Positions 1 through 7,209 of a DNA stretch of 43,982 nt are shown piece by piece; within the stretch, counting starts at the first letter, position 1; every line of letters starts with the position of its first letter. The position numbers were made by a program, and so were the translations under genes. The stretch is from Spirochaetes bacterium GWF1_51_8. Lineage in GTDB: Bacteria > Spirochaetota > Brevinematia > Brevinematales > GWF1-51-8. The notes under the pieces are model-generated. The model did not search any database. It was not told the origin of the DNA and saw only the letters and a program-made list of their open reading frames with translations. The stretch is from positions 57,226-101,207 of the forward strand of contig MIBE01000030.1 in the NCBI GenBank assembly GCA_001829415.1. The letters are read 5' to 3'.

Positions 1-412
1 GATCGTCGACAATGAATTCCTGGGGGAGGATATGGATAACGTCGCGGTCGATAGGGATAACAATCGCGGCGGCGGCATCGATCACACGGCGGACATCGGC
101 TTCGCCGATCTCCTTATTCCTGTCCGTGATCGCGATCACGCCCTTCGAGTTGATACCTTCGATATGGCCGCCGGAAATCCCGATATAGACCCCGCTGATC
201 TCCACACCGGCTTGTATCTCCGCCTTTTCAATAGCGGCGGCGATAGACTGCGCCGATTCCTCGATATTGATGACTACGCCTTTCCGCAGGCCACGCGACG
301 GCACTACTCCGACACCGAGTATCTCGAGCTCATTCGCCTCGCCGATCTGCGCGATCACCGCGCAAACCTTGGTCGTACCGATATCCAGTCCGGTCACTAT
401 CCTGGAACTCAA
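1..412 (-). CDS. ftsA: Cell division protein FtsA, N-terminal part (runs off window)
   Basis: Actin-like ATPase that anchors FtsZ to the inner membrane. About 137 N-terminal residues are present. They open with a phosphate-1 motif (DIGTTKVCAVIA, about residues 8-19) and continue into the FtsA-specific 1C region (ISGGHIEGINSKG). The start is TTG at 412, because no ATG or GTG lies in frame nearby and a GGGAGGGG ribosome-binding site sits just upstream. It follows ftsQ by 23 bp, the standard dcw order ddl-ftsQ-ftsA. The C-terminal half lies outside the window, so completeness cannot be judged. Confidence 0.93.
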   Translation of the reverse strand, partial: MSSRIVTGLDIGTTKVCAVIAQIGEANELEILGVGVVPSRGLRKGVVINIEESAQSIAAAIEKAEIQAGVEISGVYIGISGGHIEGINSKGVIAITDRNKEIGEADVRRVIDAAAAIVIPIDRDVIHILPQEFIVDD

Positions 413-435
413 ATTTCCCCTCCCGTGGGCAAATC

Positions 436-1146
436 CTATTCGAAACCGATCCCGCTTGCCTTATCGATGTCCACATACTTGATGGACAGCTTCTCTTTCT
501 TGATCTTATCCCCTGTCAGTACCAGCCGTTTCAGGTAATCCGCGTCCGGCACTTTCAGTCCGATGTAAAAAAGGGTCGATAGCCCCTTCAGTATAAAGTA
601 AACGCCTTCTTTCGCCTTGATATAAACTCTCGAAATCTCGTTCTTCCGCTCGAACGCATCGAGGTTCCGGAGTATCGCGATCACGAACTCGTCGCCGATC
701 ACAGTCTCCTTCACGATCAATAGCGGGAAGTCGAGACTGATTGTCGGCAGGTCCGGTGAAGTTCCCGCCGAAATGATCTGCCCGTTCCTGTCGCAGATCA
801 CCGAGGTTTTGCCGTCGGAAATCACCGCCACGGGCTTTCGCTCGTACACCGTGATCTTGATCGTGTCCGGGACGATCCGTTCCACAAGCGCGTAATCCAC
901 CATCCTGATCTTCGCGACATTCGCGGCGACGGCTTCCAGATCGAAATTAAAGATCAGCTCGCCGTAACGGACGCCCGAAACCGCAGCCACATCCGCGGCA
1001 TTCACATAATTCTGGTTCGTGATAATAATCTGTTTCACGTTCAGGGCGCCCTGCTCTTTCAGGAAAAAGTACACGAGGTAATGGACGCCGTAGAGCAAAG
1101 AACAAAAAACTATCACGAGCATGAAGACGGATAAACCGCGCTTCAT
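436..1146 (-). CDS. ftsQ: Cell division protein FtsQ/DivIB-like
   Basis: Bitopic inner-membrane divisome protein of 236 aa. A short basic N-terminus is followed by one transmembrane helix (about residues 8-29). A POTRA domain comes next (about 36-105), including the typical VERIVPDTIKITVYERKPVA strand, and then the FtsQ beta domain. The start codon overlaps the ddl stop as ATGA, so the two are translationally coupled. Identification rests on the POTRA signature, size and position between ddl and ftsA. Sequence conservation of FtsQ is generally low. Confidence 0.88.
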   Translation of the reverse strand: MKRGLSVFMLVIVFCSLLYGVHYLVYFFLKEQGALNVKQIIITNQNYVNAADVAAVSGVRYGELIFNFDLEAVAANVAKIRMVDYALVERIVPDTIKITVYERKPVAVISDGKTSVICDRNGQIISAGTSPDLPTISLDFPLLIVKETVIGDEFVIAILRNLDAFERKNEISRVYIKAKEGVYFILKGLSTLFYIGLKVPDADYLKRLVLTGDKIKKEKLSIKYVDIDKASGIGFE

Positions 1147-2102
1147 TTTATCTCCACGCAGTCGAGAATCCTGAGCGCAAGTTCCGGCATGCCGATTCCC
1201 ACTTCACGCGCCATCGCGGGAATATCGCTCGTATCGGTAAGGCCGGGGAGCGAATTGGCCTCGAGGCAGAAATACCGCCCGTCGTCCTGAAGCATCACAT
1301 CGATCCGCGCGACGCCTTTCAGCCCGAGGTCGCGGAACGCCTTCTTCACGGTCGCCTGAATCGCCTTCGTCGACTCTTCGGGAATAGCTGCGGGGATCAC
1401 GAAGTCGGTCATCCCCTGCGTGTATTTCGCTTCGAAATCGTAAAACTCATTTTTCGGGCGGAGTTCGAGAATCGGGAAAACAGTCAGTTCTTTGCCGTCG
1501 TCGATCACCCCGACTGTCAGCTCTTTTCCTTTAATATACTTTTCCGCGAACGCGAGCCCGAATTGGCGGGAGTATTCCGGCAGACGCGCGCGGAGTTCGC
1601 CCTCGGTCTTCACTAATTCCACACCCACACTGGAACCCTCGCTGTACGGCTTGAGCACGACAGGATACCCGGTATTCTCGCCGATCTTCTTTAAAGTTGC
1701 TTCTATATTAGAAGGATCGATTTCCACCGATTCGGCGACCGGGATACCCGATGCCGACCAGATTTTTTTCGAAAGGAGCTTATCCATCGCGATCGCGCTC
1801 GCCGCCACACCCGACCCGGTGTATGGGATGCCCATGACTTCGAGGAGGCCCTGAATACAGCCGTCTTCGCCGTAGGTGCCGTGCAATGCGATAAAAGCGA
1901 TGTCTATTTTTTCGGAAAGGAGTTTTTGTGAGACTTCGCGGTCTACGTCGATCTGCACCGCGCGGAGGCCGAGGGTCTTGAGCGCGTTCATGACGTTTAC
2001 GCCGGAACGCAGGCTGATCTCGCGTTCGGAGGACATTCCGCCCATCAATACGCCGATAGTTTTATTGAGATAACGAGATATGTCGGTGCCGGAATTCGGC
2101 AT
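1143..2102 (-). CDS. ddl: D-alanine--D-alanine ligase
   Basis: ATP-grasp enzyme making the D-Ala-D-Ala dipeptide of peptidoglycan precursors in the cytoplasm; 319 aa, normal length. The N-terminal domain has GVLMGGMSSEREISLRSG and the substrate loop HGTYGEDGCIQGLLE. The ATP-grasp core has VVLKPYSEGSSVGV, and the metal-binding end is EANSLPGLTDTSDIP. A good GGGAGGGG ribosome-binding site precedes the ATG. It overlaps ftsQ by 4 bp. Upstream is the foreign-looking TOPRIM gene rather than murB or murC, which is unusual. Confidence 0.96.
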   Translation of the reverse strand: MPNSGTDISRYLNKTIGVLMGGMSSEREISLRSGVNVMNALKTLGLRAVQIDVDREVSQKLLSEKIDIAFIALHGTYGEDGCIQGLLEVMGIPYTGSGVAASAIAMDKLLSKKIWSASGIPVAESVEIDPSNIEATLKKIGENTGYPVVLKPYSEGSSVGVELVKTEGELRARLPEYSRQFGLAFAEKYIKGKELTVGVIDDGKELTVFPILELRPKNEFYDFEAKYTQGMTDFVIPAAIPEESTKAIQATVKKAFRDLGLKGVARIDVMLQDDGRYFCLEANSLPGLTDTSDIPAMAREVGIGMPELALRILDCVEIK

Positions 2103-2158
2103 TTTATTCCCCTCCCAGGAAATGTATTGTCGAAATTTACTCTTGGTCCATGATACAA

Positions 2159-2791
2159 TTATACTCTATTTATTAACTTTAAAAACTTTTTTATTTCTCC
2201 GAAACTCTGATTATCAAAATTGAATATATTTTCCTTTATTGCATAATTTAACGTCTTGTATAAATCTCTTACGCTAATCGCCATATAAGCCGCTATTTTC
2301 GCTTTAAAAAGTCTTACCGGATCATTAAACTCCGCACAAACAATAAACTTATCTATACAACCTTTTGTTTTCTCATCCAAAGTCGAAAAAAGTAAGCCTT
2401 CGAGGTTTCCGGACGAAGCGTTATCGGGAAGAATAAAATAAGCCGTATCTATTAAAAATTCCTTCCCCTCTTTCGTGTTCACTTTACGTTTCTCCGATAA
2501 TAAACCGGGAGTGTCTGTTAGCGGTAAATCAAATTGCCGGAATACTTTCAAAATACTTTCACGTCTCGATTCGAAGGATTTATCGGCATCACAAACAACG
2601 GCAATTCTCGTCAAATCGATAGGACGTGTTTCCCGTAATATCGTTGCAATCGCATCCGGAAATCTATCAACTCCGCATGAATCTATTATCGTAATATTAC
2701 CGAATTTTTCCTTTTCACAAAGTTCTGTTAATACAATTTTATCCGTCGACCCTTCGCATATCAAAGCAACCGGTTTCGGAATAATCTCCAT
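2159..2791 (-). CDS. TOPRIM-fold protein, DUF3226-like, partner of the adjacent AAA ATPase
   Basis: A 210-aa protein with TOPRIM hallmarks: CEGSTDKI with the conserved glutamate at about residue 13, and VVCDADKS with the acidic DxD at 68-70. A later FILPDN...GNLEGLL block is typical of DUF3226 proteins. TOPRIM domains of this kind act as metal-dependent nucleases or nucleotide-handling modules. Its ATG directly follows the TAA of the ATPase gene with no spacer, so the two are one unit. The pairing resembles OLD-family and PARIS (AriA/AriB) systems, where an SMC-like ATPase controls a TOPRIM effector. The family assignment is recognition by motif; the defence role is inference. Confidence 0.75.
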   Translation of the reverse strand: MEIIPKPVALICEGSTDKIVLTELCEKEKFGNITIIDSCGVDRFPDAIATILRETRPIDLTRIAVVCDADKSFESRRESILKVFRQFDLPLTDTPGLLSEKRKVNTKEGKEFLIDTAYFILPDNASSGNLEGLLFSTLDEKTKGCIDKFIVCAEFNDPVRLFKAKIAAYMAISVRDLYKTLNYAIKENIFNFDNQSFGEIKKFLKLINRV

Positions 2792-3820
2792 TTAGTAACC
2801 CCGAACGTCATATCCGAATTCCGCATTCTGAGCCACCTTTTCGTAATCCAATTCGACGACTATCGATTTTTCCTCATACTTCTCGATCCGGAAAATCGCT
2901 AGGTCGTCCTTTTTATTATTAGCAACCGCGCTTTCAACAAGATGCTGGATACATTCGTGGCTATGGGTAGTCGCAAAAACCTGAACATTATACTTTTCCG
3001 CGAAATACATCACTTTGTCCCATAACAAACGTAATGCGTTATAAAACAGCCCGTTGTCGATCTCGTCTATGAGAATTACCCCGTCCTTACATTCCGACAT
3101 GGTCAAGATCAGGTTGAAAATCCTTTCCGTCCCCGCGCCCCAATGATTGAGCGGATGCCCCTTTCCGTCGCTTCCGGTAACATACACGATAGTTCGTCCG
3201 TCATCGGCGGCGGTATTGATGGTTTTGATATCGCTATCCAGAATCTCAACCAATACTTCTTTTGCTAATTCAATGCTTCCTTGCTCTAAATACCTTGATA
3301 TATTATCAATTGATTTTTCAGTATTTAGATTGTTACTTTCAAAAACAAATTTCGACCTATATGAAAACTGATAATTTCCTTTATATGATATTGAAATCCG
3401 CTTTTCCGATAATCTAATTTTTCCATCATAATAAATAAATTTATCATTATCAGAATAACCTTCTCCTTCAAATCCTCCTAGTTCATTATTTACGGTTTTT
3501 CCTTTTGAAAAATCAACATGTTCATAAAGACCAATATGTGTTTTATACCCCTGACCTTTATATATTAATTCAATATTTAGTGTTTCAAATAACTCATTCC
3601 AAAAGAAGCGAATATATTTCCAATCACTATCAATTCCCCGCGCCTTATTCAATTCAATCATCAATTCAAAATTTACCGGATCATGAGCAATGTACATCGC
3701 TTCGAGCAGATTCGACTTCCCACTGTTATTCCGCCCGACAATCAGGTTAATCCGTTTGAAACCCTCGACTGCCAGGTCTTTAAAACTCTTGAAGTTATGG
3801 AGTCTGATCGATTCCAGCAT
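2792..3820 (-). CDS. SMC/OLD-like AAA ATPase (AAA_15/AAA_21 type)
   Basis: A 342-aa ABC-type ATPase. It starts MLESIRLHNFKSFKD and has Walker A GRNNSGKS (29-36), a signature-like GAGTERIF (228-235), Walker B ILIDEID (249-255) and an H-loop histidine in ATTHSHE (286). A longer reading from 3916 would overlap murB by about 90 bp in another frame and is rejected, because ATG 3820 begins the conserved N-terminus. It lies 2 bp after the murB stop and abuts the TOPRIM gene. The middle third (about 3280-3700) is visibly richer in A+T than all neighbours, suggesting acquisition. Likely the sensor/regulator of a two-gene defence or DNA-repair module. Confidence 0.8.
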   Translation of the reverse strand: MLESIRLHNFKSFKDLAVEGFKRINLIVGRNNSGKSNLLEAMYIAHDPVNFELMIELNKARGIDSDWKYIRFFWNELFETLNIELIYKGQGYKTHIGLYEHVDFSKGKTVNNELGGFEGEGYSDNDKFIYYDGKIRLSEKRISISYKGNYQFSYRSKFVFESNNLNTEKSIDNISRYLEQGSIELAKEVLVEILDSDIKTINTAADDGRTIVYVTGSDGKGHPLNHWGAGTERIFNLILTMSECKDGVILIDEIDNGLFYNALRLLWDKVMYFAEKYNVQVFATTHSHECIQHLVESAVANNKKDDLAIFRIEKYEEKSIVVELDYEKVAQNAEFGYDVRGY

Positions 3821-3822
3821 AC

Positions 3823-4725
3823 CTATTCCTCGAACTTTCCTATCAACCTGATCTCCGGGATAAGCTCGATCCCGGTCTTTTCCATGACGCCCTTTTGCAC
3901 CGCTCGGATCAGGCAATAAATATCGCCCCCTGCCGCGGTACCGTCGCTCATGATGAAGTTCGCATGCTTATCGGAAACCGATGCGCCCCCGATCTTCATC
4001 CCCATAAATCCCGCGTCCTTGATCAACTGCCAGGCTTTTTCACCCGGCGGGTTTCGGAAAACACTCCCCGCCGAATACCCGGCGGGCTGAGATTCCTTCC
4101 TAAGATTTAAATAATTATCCATCTTTTTCGTGATTCTGTCAATAGTTTCGCTGAAAAATTTAAAAATAGTAGTAGAAATAATCCTACTATCCTGCAAACC
4201 TTGCCTATAATCCCAGTTTACAGCCTCTTTTCCGATAGTTTCGGTCTCTCCGCCGGGTGAAACTACGCGTATTTCCGAGACCGCACATGAGATATCCGAA
4301 CCGTGCGCCCCGGCGTTCATATAGACGGCGCCGCCAACACTCCCCGGGATACCGCCCGCGAACTCGAGCCCGGACAGCCCCTGCTTCGCTGCGGCGCGCG
4401 CGAACTCGACCAGACTCGCCCCGGCGCCCGCGATCCCCCTGTCGCCCTTGAACTCGATCTGCGCAAGCGCTCCGGTCAAACGAAACACCACGCCGTCGAA
4501 ACCGAGGTCGCTGATTAACAGGTTCGACCCGCGCCCGATACACAGGGACTCGAGCGATTCGTCGGCGATCAACGCGAGCAGGTCGCGCAGTTGGAACTCG
4601 GCGGCGACATCGATCAGGACGGACGCTGGGCCGCCCGCGCGGAAAGTCGTGAGTTTCGCGAACGGATAATCGAACTTCGCGTCGGGGAAGAAACGGGAAA
4701 TTTTACTTTTAACGGAAGGGTTCAT
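3823..4725 (-). CDS. murB: UDP-N-acetylenolpyruvoylglucosamine reductase
   Basis: FAD-dependent enzyme that reduces UDP-GlcNAc-enolpyruvate to UDP-MurNAc; 300 aa, within the usual range. Visible motifs are TTFRAGGPA, the FAD-binding GRGSNLLISD, GLEFAGGIPGSVGGAVYMNAGAHG, and SAGSVFRNP holding the catalytic serine of type II MurB. The C-terminal glutamate lies in GIELIPEIRLIG. The start overlaps the purS stop as TGATG. In typical dcw clusters murB is followed by ddl or ftsQ; here two foreign-looking genes intervene. Confidence 0.96.
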   Translation of the reverse strand: MNPSVKSKISRFFPDAKFDYPFAKLTTFRAGGPASVLIDVAAEFQLRDLLALIADESLESLCIGRGSNLLISDLGFDGVVFRLTGALAQIEFKGDRGIAGAGASLVEFARAAAKQGLSGLEFAGGIPGSVGGAVYMNAGAHGSDISCAVSEIRVVSPGGETETIGKEAVNWDYRQGLQDSRIISTTIFKFFSETIDRITKKMDNYLNLRKESQPAGYSAGSVFRNPPGEKAWQLIKDAGFMGMKIGGASVSDKHANFIMSDGTAAGGDIYCLIRAVQKGVMEKTGIELIPEIRLIGKFEE

Positions 4726-4967
4726 CAGGAAACGATCTCGATATGGAAGTTCTCGATGACCGGATTGGCGAAGAGTTCGTCGGACATCTTCTCGAGCAGT
4801 TTCTTCGCGGCGGCGGGGTCTTTCTCGTCAAGCTCGACATAGAAAAGTTTCGCCGCGCGCACATCGGTCACGGTGTGATAATCCAGATGATGAAGCGCGT
4901 TCATAATCACCTTACCCTGAGGATCGAAAACCCCGGGTTTCAGCATTACTTCTATCTTTGCCTTCAT
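4725..4967 (-). CDS. purS: Phosphoribosylformylglycinamidine synthase subunit PurS
   Basis: Small 80-aa subunit of the three-part FGAM synthase (PurS-PurQ-PurL), which forms the ammonia-channelling complex in purine synthesis. The family pattern is clear: KAKIEVMLKPGVFDPQGK at the N-terminus, then a ferredoxin-like fold ending FANPVIENFHIEI. A GAGGAGAG ribosome-binding site precedes the ATG. It is separated from purQ and purL, which are not in the window, and heads the murB-containing operon instead. Promoter elements are visible 28-56 bp upstream. Confidence 0.88.
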   Translation of the reverse strand: MKAKIEVMLKPGVFDPQGKVIMNALHHLDYHTVTDVRAAKLFYVELDEKDPAAAKKLLEKMSDELFANPVIENFHIEIVS

Positions 4968-4994
4968 CTTTCTCTCCTCATTTTTTATCCGAAT

Positions 4995-5023
4995 AGTTTA
5001 GAGTATTTTCGCGAAGATTTCAA
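4995..5023 (-). promoter_or_regulatory. Putative sigma70-type promoter of purS-murB operon
   Basis: On the minus strand TTGAAA (-35) and TAAACT (-10) are separated by exactly 17 bp, 28 bp upstream of the purS ATG. It lies in the only sizeable gap before the operon. Confidence 0.5.
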
Positions 5024-5042
5024 CTTATTGACCGGCTAGGAA

Positions 5043-5405
5043 TTATTCGCCGAGTATCTGGACCTTGGCTTCCTCGAACGTGTCCACGAGCGAATACCCG
5101 ATATTGAAGACCTTCGTGAAACCGATTGCCTCGAATAACTTTTTCAGCCGCTCCTGTATCCCGAAAACGACGATATTACCGCCGTGCTGACGGGCTTCCT
5201 TGAGGCTGTTAATCAATACGCCGACACTCGCGCTGCAGATAAATTCCAAGTAGGAGAAGTCGCAGATGATCTTATGGGTTTTCTTCAGGATTTCATGGAG
5301 CTTCGCTTTAAAGTCTTCGGTGTTGTAGGTATTCAATTCGCCGCGAATCGTGATGATCGCGATTTCATTTTCGTCGAACTCAATCGAGTATCCGGCATCT
5401 TCCAT
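5043..5405 (-). CDS. STAS-domain anti-sigma-factor antagonist (paralog 1)
   Basis: A single 120-aa STAS domain, the fold of SpoIIAA/RsbV proteins that bind RsbW-type kinases. The core reads IICDFSYLEFICSASVG. At the SpoIIAA phospho-serine position a serine is kept, but the preceding aspartate of the usual DSSGLG motif is cysteine (CSAS). The downstream helix (KKLFEAIGFTKVFNIG) is standard. It is the last of a row of four STAS genes and lies 11 bp after paralog 2. Its partner kinase is most simply the RsbW-like protein at 6276-6695. Confidence 0.88.
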   Translation of the reverse strand: MEDAGYSIEFDENEIAIITIRGELNTYNTEDFKAKLHEILKKTHKIICDFSYLEFICSASVGVLINSLKEARQHGGNIVVFGIQERLKKLFEAIGFTKVFNIGYSLVDTFEEAKVQILGE

Positions 5406-5416
5406 TGTTTACCTCT

Positions 5417-5770
5417 CTATAGATTTTCGTCATGGATCAGCGAAATCGCCTCGTCCATCGTATCGGTCACATCGATCATCCTCGGGAATCCGATGATCTC
5501 GAGGATTTTCTTGATCTTCGCGTTCACCCCCGTGACAACAACCTTACCCCCGGCGTCAGCCGCCTGGTTATTATATGCGACAATATATCCCACAGCGGCG
5601 CTGCAGATATACTCGAGATGAGTAAAATCGATGATAATGCGCTTCGTCTTTTCCAATATTTCGCCGAATTTGGTATCCAGAATAGACACCATTTTAGGAT
5701 AAAGCTCGCCTCCGACTTTCACAACCGCGTAATCGTCTACATACTTGTCAGAGATCTTGAGATCCGACAT
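5417..5770 (-). CDS. STAS-domain anti-sigma-factor antagonist (paralog 2)
   Basis: A 117-aa STAS protein. The motif is LEYICSAAVGYIVAY, again with cysteine before the conserved serine and alanine after it. It is clearly a duplicate of its neighbours: the same ICSA motif and the same KKILEIIGFPRMIDV tail helix appear. It is transcribed with paralog 1. A weak TAAAAT element lies in the 80-bp gap upstream, so it may have its own start of transcription. Confidence 0.88.
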   Translation of the reverse strand: MSDLKISDKYVDDYAVVKVGGELYPKMVSILDTKFGEILEKTKRIIIDFTHLEYICSAAVGYIVAYNNQAADAGGKVVVTGVNAKIKKILEIIGFPRMIDVTDTMDEAISLIHDENL

Positions 5771-5850
5771 ACTTTCCTCTTATTGAATTCAGGGAGAATT
5801 TTACCATTACCGCCCGGCACAATAAATCGTTCGGATGACCGGAACTGTGC

Positions 5851-6192
5851 TTAGAATAAACTTATTGCCTCTTCAAGGGAATCGGCGATTTTCATGAACT
5901 TGCCGAATCCGACAAAATCGAAAACTTTTCGGACATTGCCGGTCATGTTTATCAATACGATATTTCCGCCCGCCGCTTTCGCGGAATTGAACGACGCAAG
6001 AATACTTCCCATCCCGGCACTGCATATATATTCGAGCTTTTTTACATCGATTATTATATTTTTAGATTGATCGAGCATCGCCCGCATCTGGTCGTTGAAT
6101 TCCGGAACATCCTGAGAATTCAATTCACCGACGATGGACAGGATCATTACGTTTCCGTCTATCCTTGTTTCGTAATGGATGACCGATTCCAT
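5851..6192 (-). CDS. STAS-domain anti-sigma-factor antagonist (paralog 3)
   Basis: A 113-aa STAS domain protein with the motif LEYICSAGMGSILAS. Of the three cysteine-bearing paralogs this is nearest to a canonical SAGLG. A VRKVFDFVGFGKFMKI helix follows and a GAGGAG ribosome-binding site precedes the ATG. A promoter with TTGGTA and TATACT, spaced 18 bp, lies just upstream and separates it from the RsbW-like gene. Confidence 0.88.
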   Translation of the reverse strand: MESVIHYETRIDGNVMILSIVGELNSQDVPEFNDQMRAMLDQSKNIIIDVKKLEYICSAGMGSILASFNSAKAAGGNIVLINMTGNVRKVFDFVGFGKFMKIADSLEEAISLF

Positions 6193-6218
6193 ATTTTCTC
6201 CTCACCCCCAGTCAGACA

Positions 6219-6248
6219 AGTATAACATCCTCATATAAATAATACCAA
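6219..6248 (-). promoter_or_regulatory. Putative promoter of STAS paralog 3
   Basis: On the minus strand TTGGTA (-35), an 18-bp spacer and TATACT (-10) lie in the 83-bp gap between the RsbW-like gene and STAS paralog 3. Confidence 0.45.
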
Positions 6249-6275
6249 TTTTATTCATTACTTGTGAAACAGGTT

Positions 6276-6695
6276 TTAGAAAAATTTCCGCATCGTGATG
6301 ATATTCCCGACACCCGGGAGATACTGATGCTCCATCTCGTCCATAAAAACCTTCATCGAGAAAACCCCCAGCCCGTGGGTTTTCTTCGATTCGACATGCC
6401 TTTCGAGATCAGGTAACGGCACACCCACAGGATTGAACGGTTTCCCGAAGTCCGAAACCTGTAATTCAATCCCGTTGTCGAGCTTCTTCACTTCGACCTC
6501 GATAACCCTTCTGTCCTCGGGGATTTCGCTGTCCTCGTTATAACTATGCCGGATGATATTGGTCGCGGCTTCGTCGACAGCCATTTCGATCTCGCCGAGC
6601 TTGTCTTCACTGAAACCCAATTCCCGGGCAAAGGTGAGAACAAATTCCCTGATCCTTGCTAACGATTCGGTTTTCCCCGCGATTCGGAGTATCAC
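6276..6695 (-). CDS. RsbW/SpoIIAB-like serine kinase (anti-sigma factor)
   Basis: A 139-aa HATPase_c_2 protein. The N-box reads EMAVDEAATNIIRHSY, the G1-like box VSDFGKPFNP, and the glycine-rich lid HGLGVFSMKVFMDEMEH. These are the ATP-binding features of partner-switching kinases that phosphorylate STAS antagonists and bind sigma factors or other targets. It lies 12 bp after a STAS gene, the classic antagonist-kinase pair. No sigma factor gene is nearby, so its output target is unknown and need not be a sigma factor. Confidence 0.87.
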   Translation of the reverse strand: MILRIAGKTESLARIREFVLTFARELGFSEDKLGEIEMAVDEAATNIIRHSYNEDSEIPEDRRVIEVEVKKLDNGIELQVSDFGKPFNPVGVPLPDLERHVESKKTHGLGVFSMKVFMDEMEHQYLPGVGNIITMRKFF

Positions 6696-6707
6696 GCGCC
6701 GTTCCGG

Positions 6708-7046
6708 CTAAAAAGCCGATTTTGCTTCGGCTACGGAACCGACGATTTTAAAGACCTTTGAGAAACCCATTGTATCGAAAACTTTCCGTACCTTATCGCT
6801 CATCCCGGCAAGCACGATATTCCCGCCGGCTTTCTTGACCTCGTTAAACGACGCCATCAACGCGCCCAAGCCCGCAGTCGCGATATAGTCCAAGCCGCTC
6901 ATCTCGATCACGATGTTTTTCGCCTTCGAGAGCGCTTCCTTTAATTTTTTATCGAACTCGCCGACCGTATGCGCGTCGACAGATCCCTTCACCGCGATAA
7001 TCCCAACCGCACCGTCCATGCTGACAGTAATATTCAAGTCCGCCAT
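6708..7046 (-). CDS. STAS-domain anti-sigma-factor antagonist (paralog 4)
   Basis: A 112-aa STAS protein and the first gene of the cluster. Its motif is LDYIATAGLGALMAS: threonine stands at the phospho-acceptor position and alanine replaces the preceding aspartate. It therefore differs from the three ICSA-type paralogs and may answer to another phosphatase or be more slowly phosphorylated. It directly precedes the RsbW-like kinase and follows a strong promoter, so it is the best candidate for the kinase's primary antagonist. Confidence 0.9.
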   Translation of the reverse strand: MADLNITVSMDGAVGIIAVKGSVDAHTVGEFDKKLKEALSKAKNIVIEMSGLDYIATAGLGALMASFNEVKKAGGNIVLAGMSDKVRKVFDTMGFSKVFKIVGSVAEAKSAF

Positions 7047-7074
7047 TTATTCCTCCAACACATTTCCATAGATT

Positions 7075-7103
7075 ATTTTAAGTTAAAGAAGGATTTCTGT
7101 AAA
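7075..7103 (-). promoter_or_regulatory. Putative strong promoter of the STAS/RsbW cluster
   Basis: On the minus strand TTTACA (-35), a 17-bp spacer and TAAAAT (-10) lie 28 bp upstream of the first STAS start codon; both hexamers match consensus at five of six positions. Confidence 0.55.
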
Positions 7104-7152
7104 TGATTTTCCGCGATTCTTTTATAAATATCCGTTTCGCGGCCGAAACTCC

Positions 7153-7177
7153 CCCGCTTCGTTAAGAAAGAAGCGGG
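7153..7177 (-). terminator. Possible terminator hairpin after the OMP gene
   Basis: An 8-bp perfect stem (CCCGCTTC/GAAGCGGG) with a 9-nt loop lies 33 bp past the stop of the beta-barrel gene. No uridine tract follows on either strand, so it may be a stability hairpin rather than an intrinsic terminator. Confidence 0.35.
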
Positions 7178-7209
7178 AATACAAAGAAATCGCGGGAGAG
7201 TGAAAAAAC

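Noticed and set aside
3821-3916. N-terminal 32-residue extension of the AAA ATPase reading frame
   Set aside because: It overlaps the end of murB in another frame and has no family similarity; ATG 3820 starts the conserved ATPase N-terminus.
5043-7046. Idea that all four STAS proteins have lost the phospho-acceptor residue
   Set aside because: On realignment to SpoIIAA the acceptor is the first residue after Asp; Ser (three) or Thr (one) is kept there. Only the Asp is changed.
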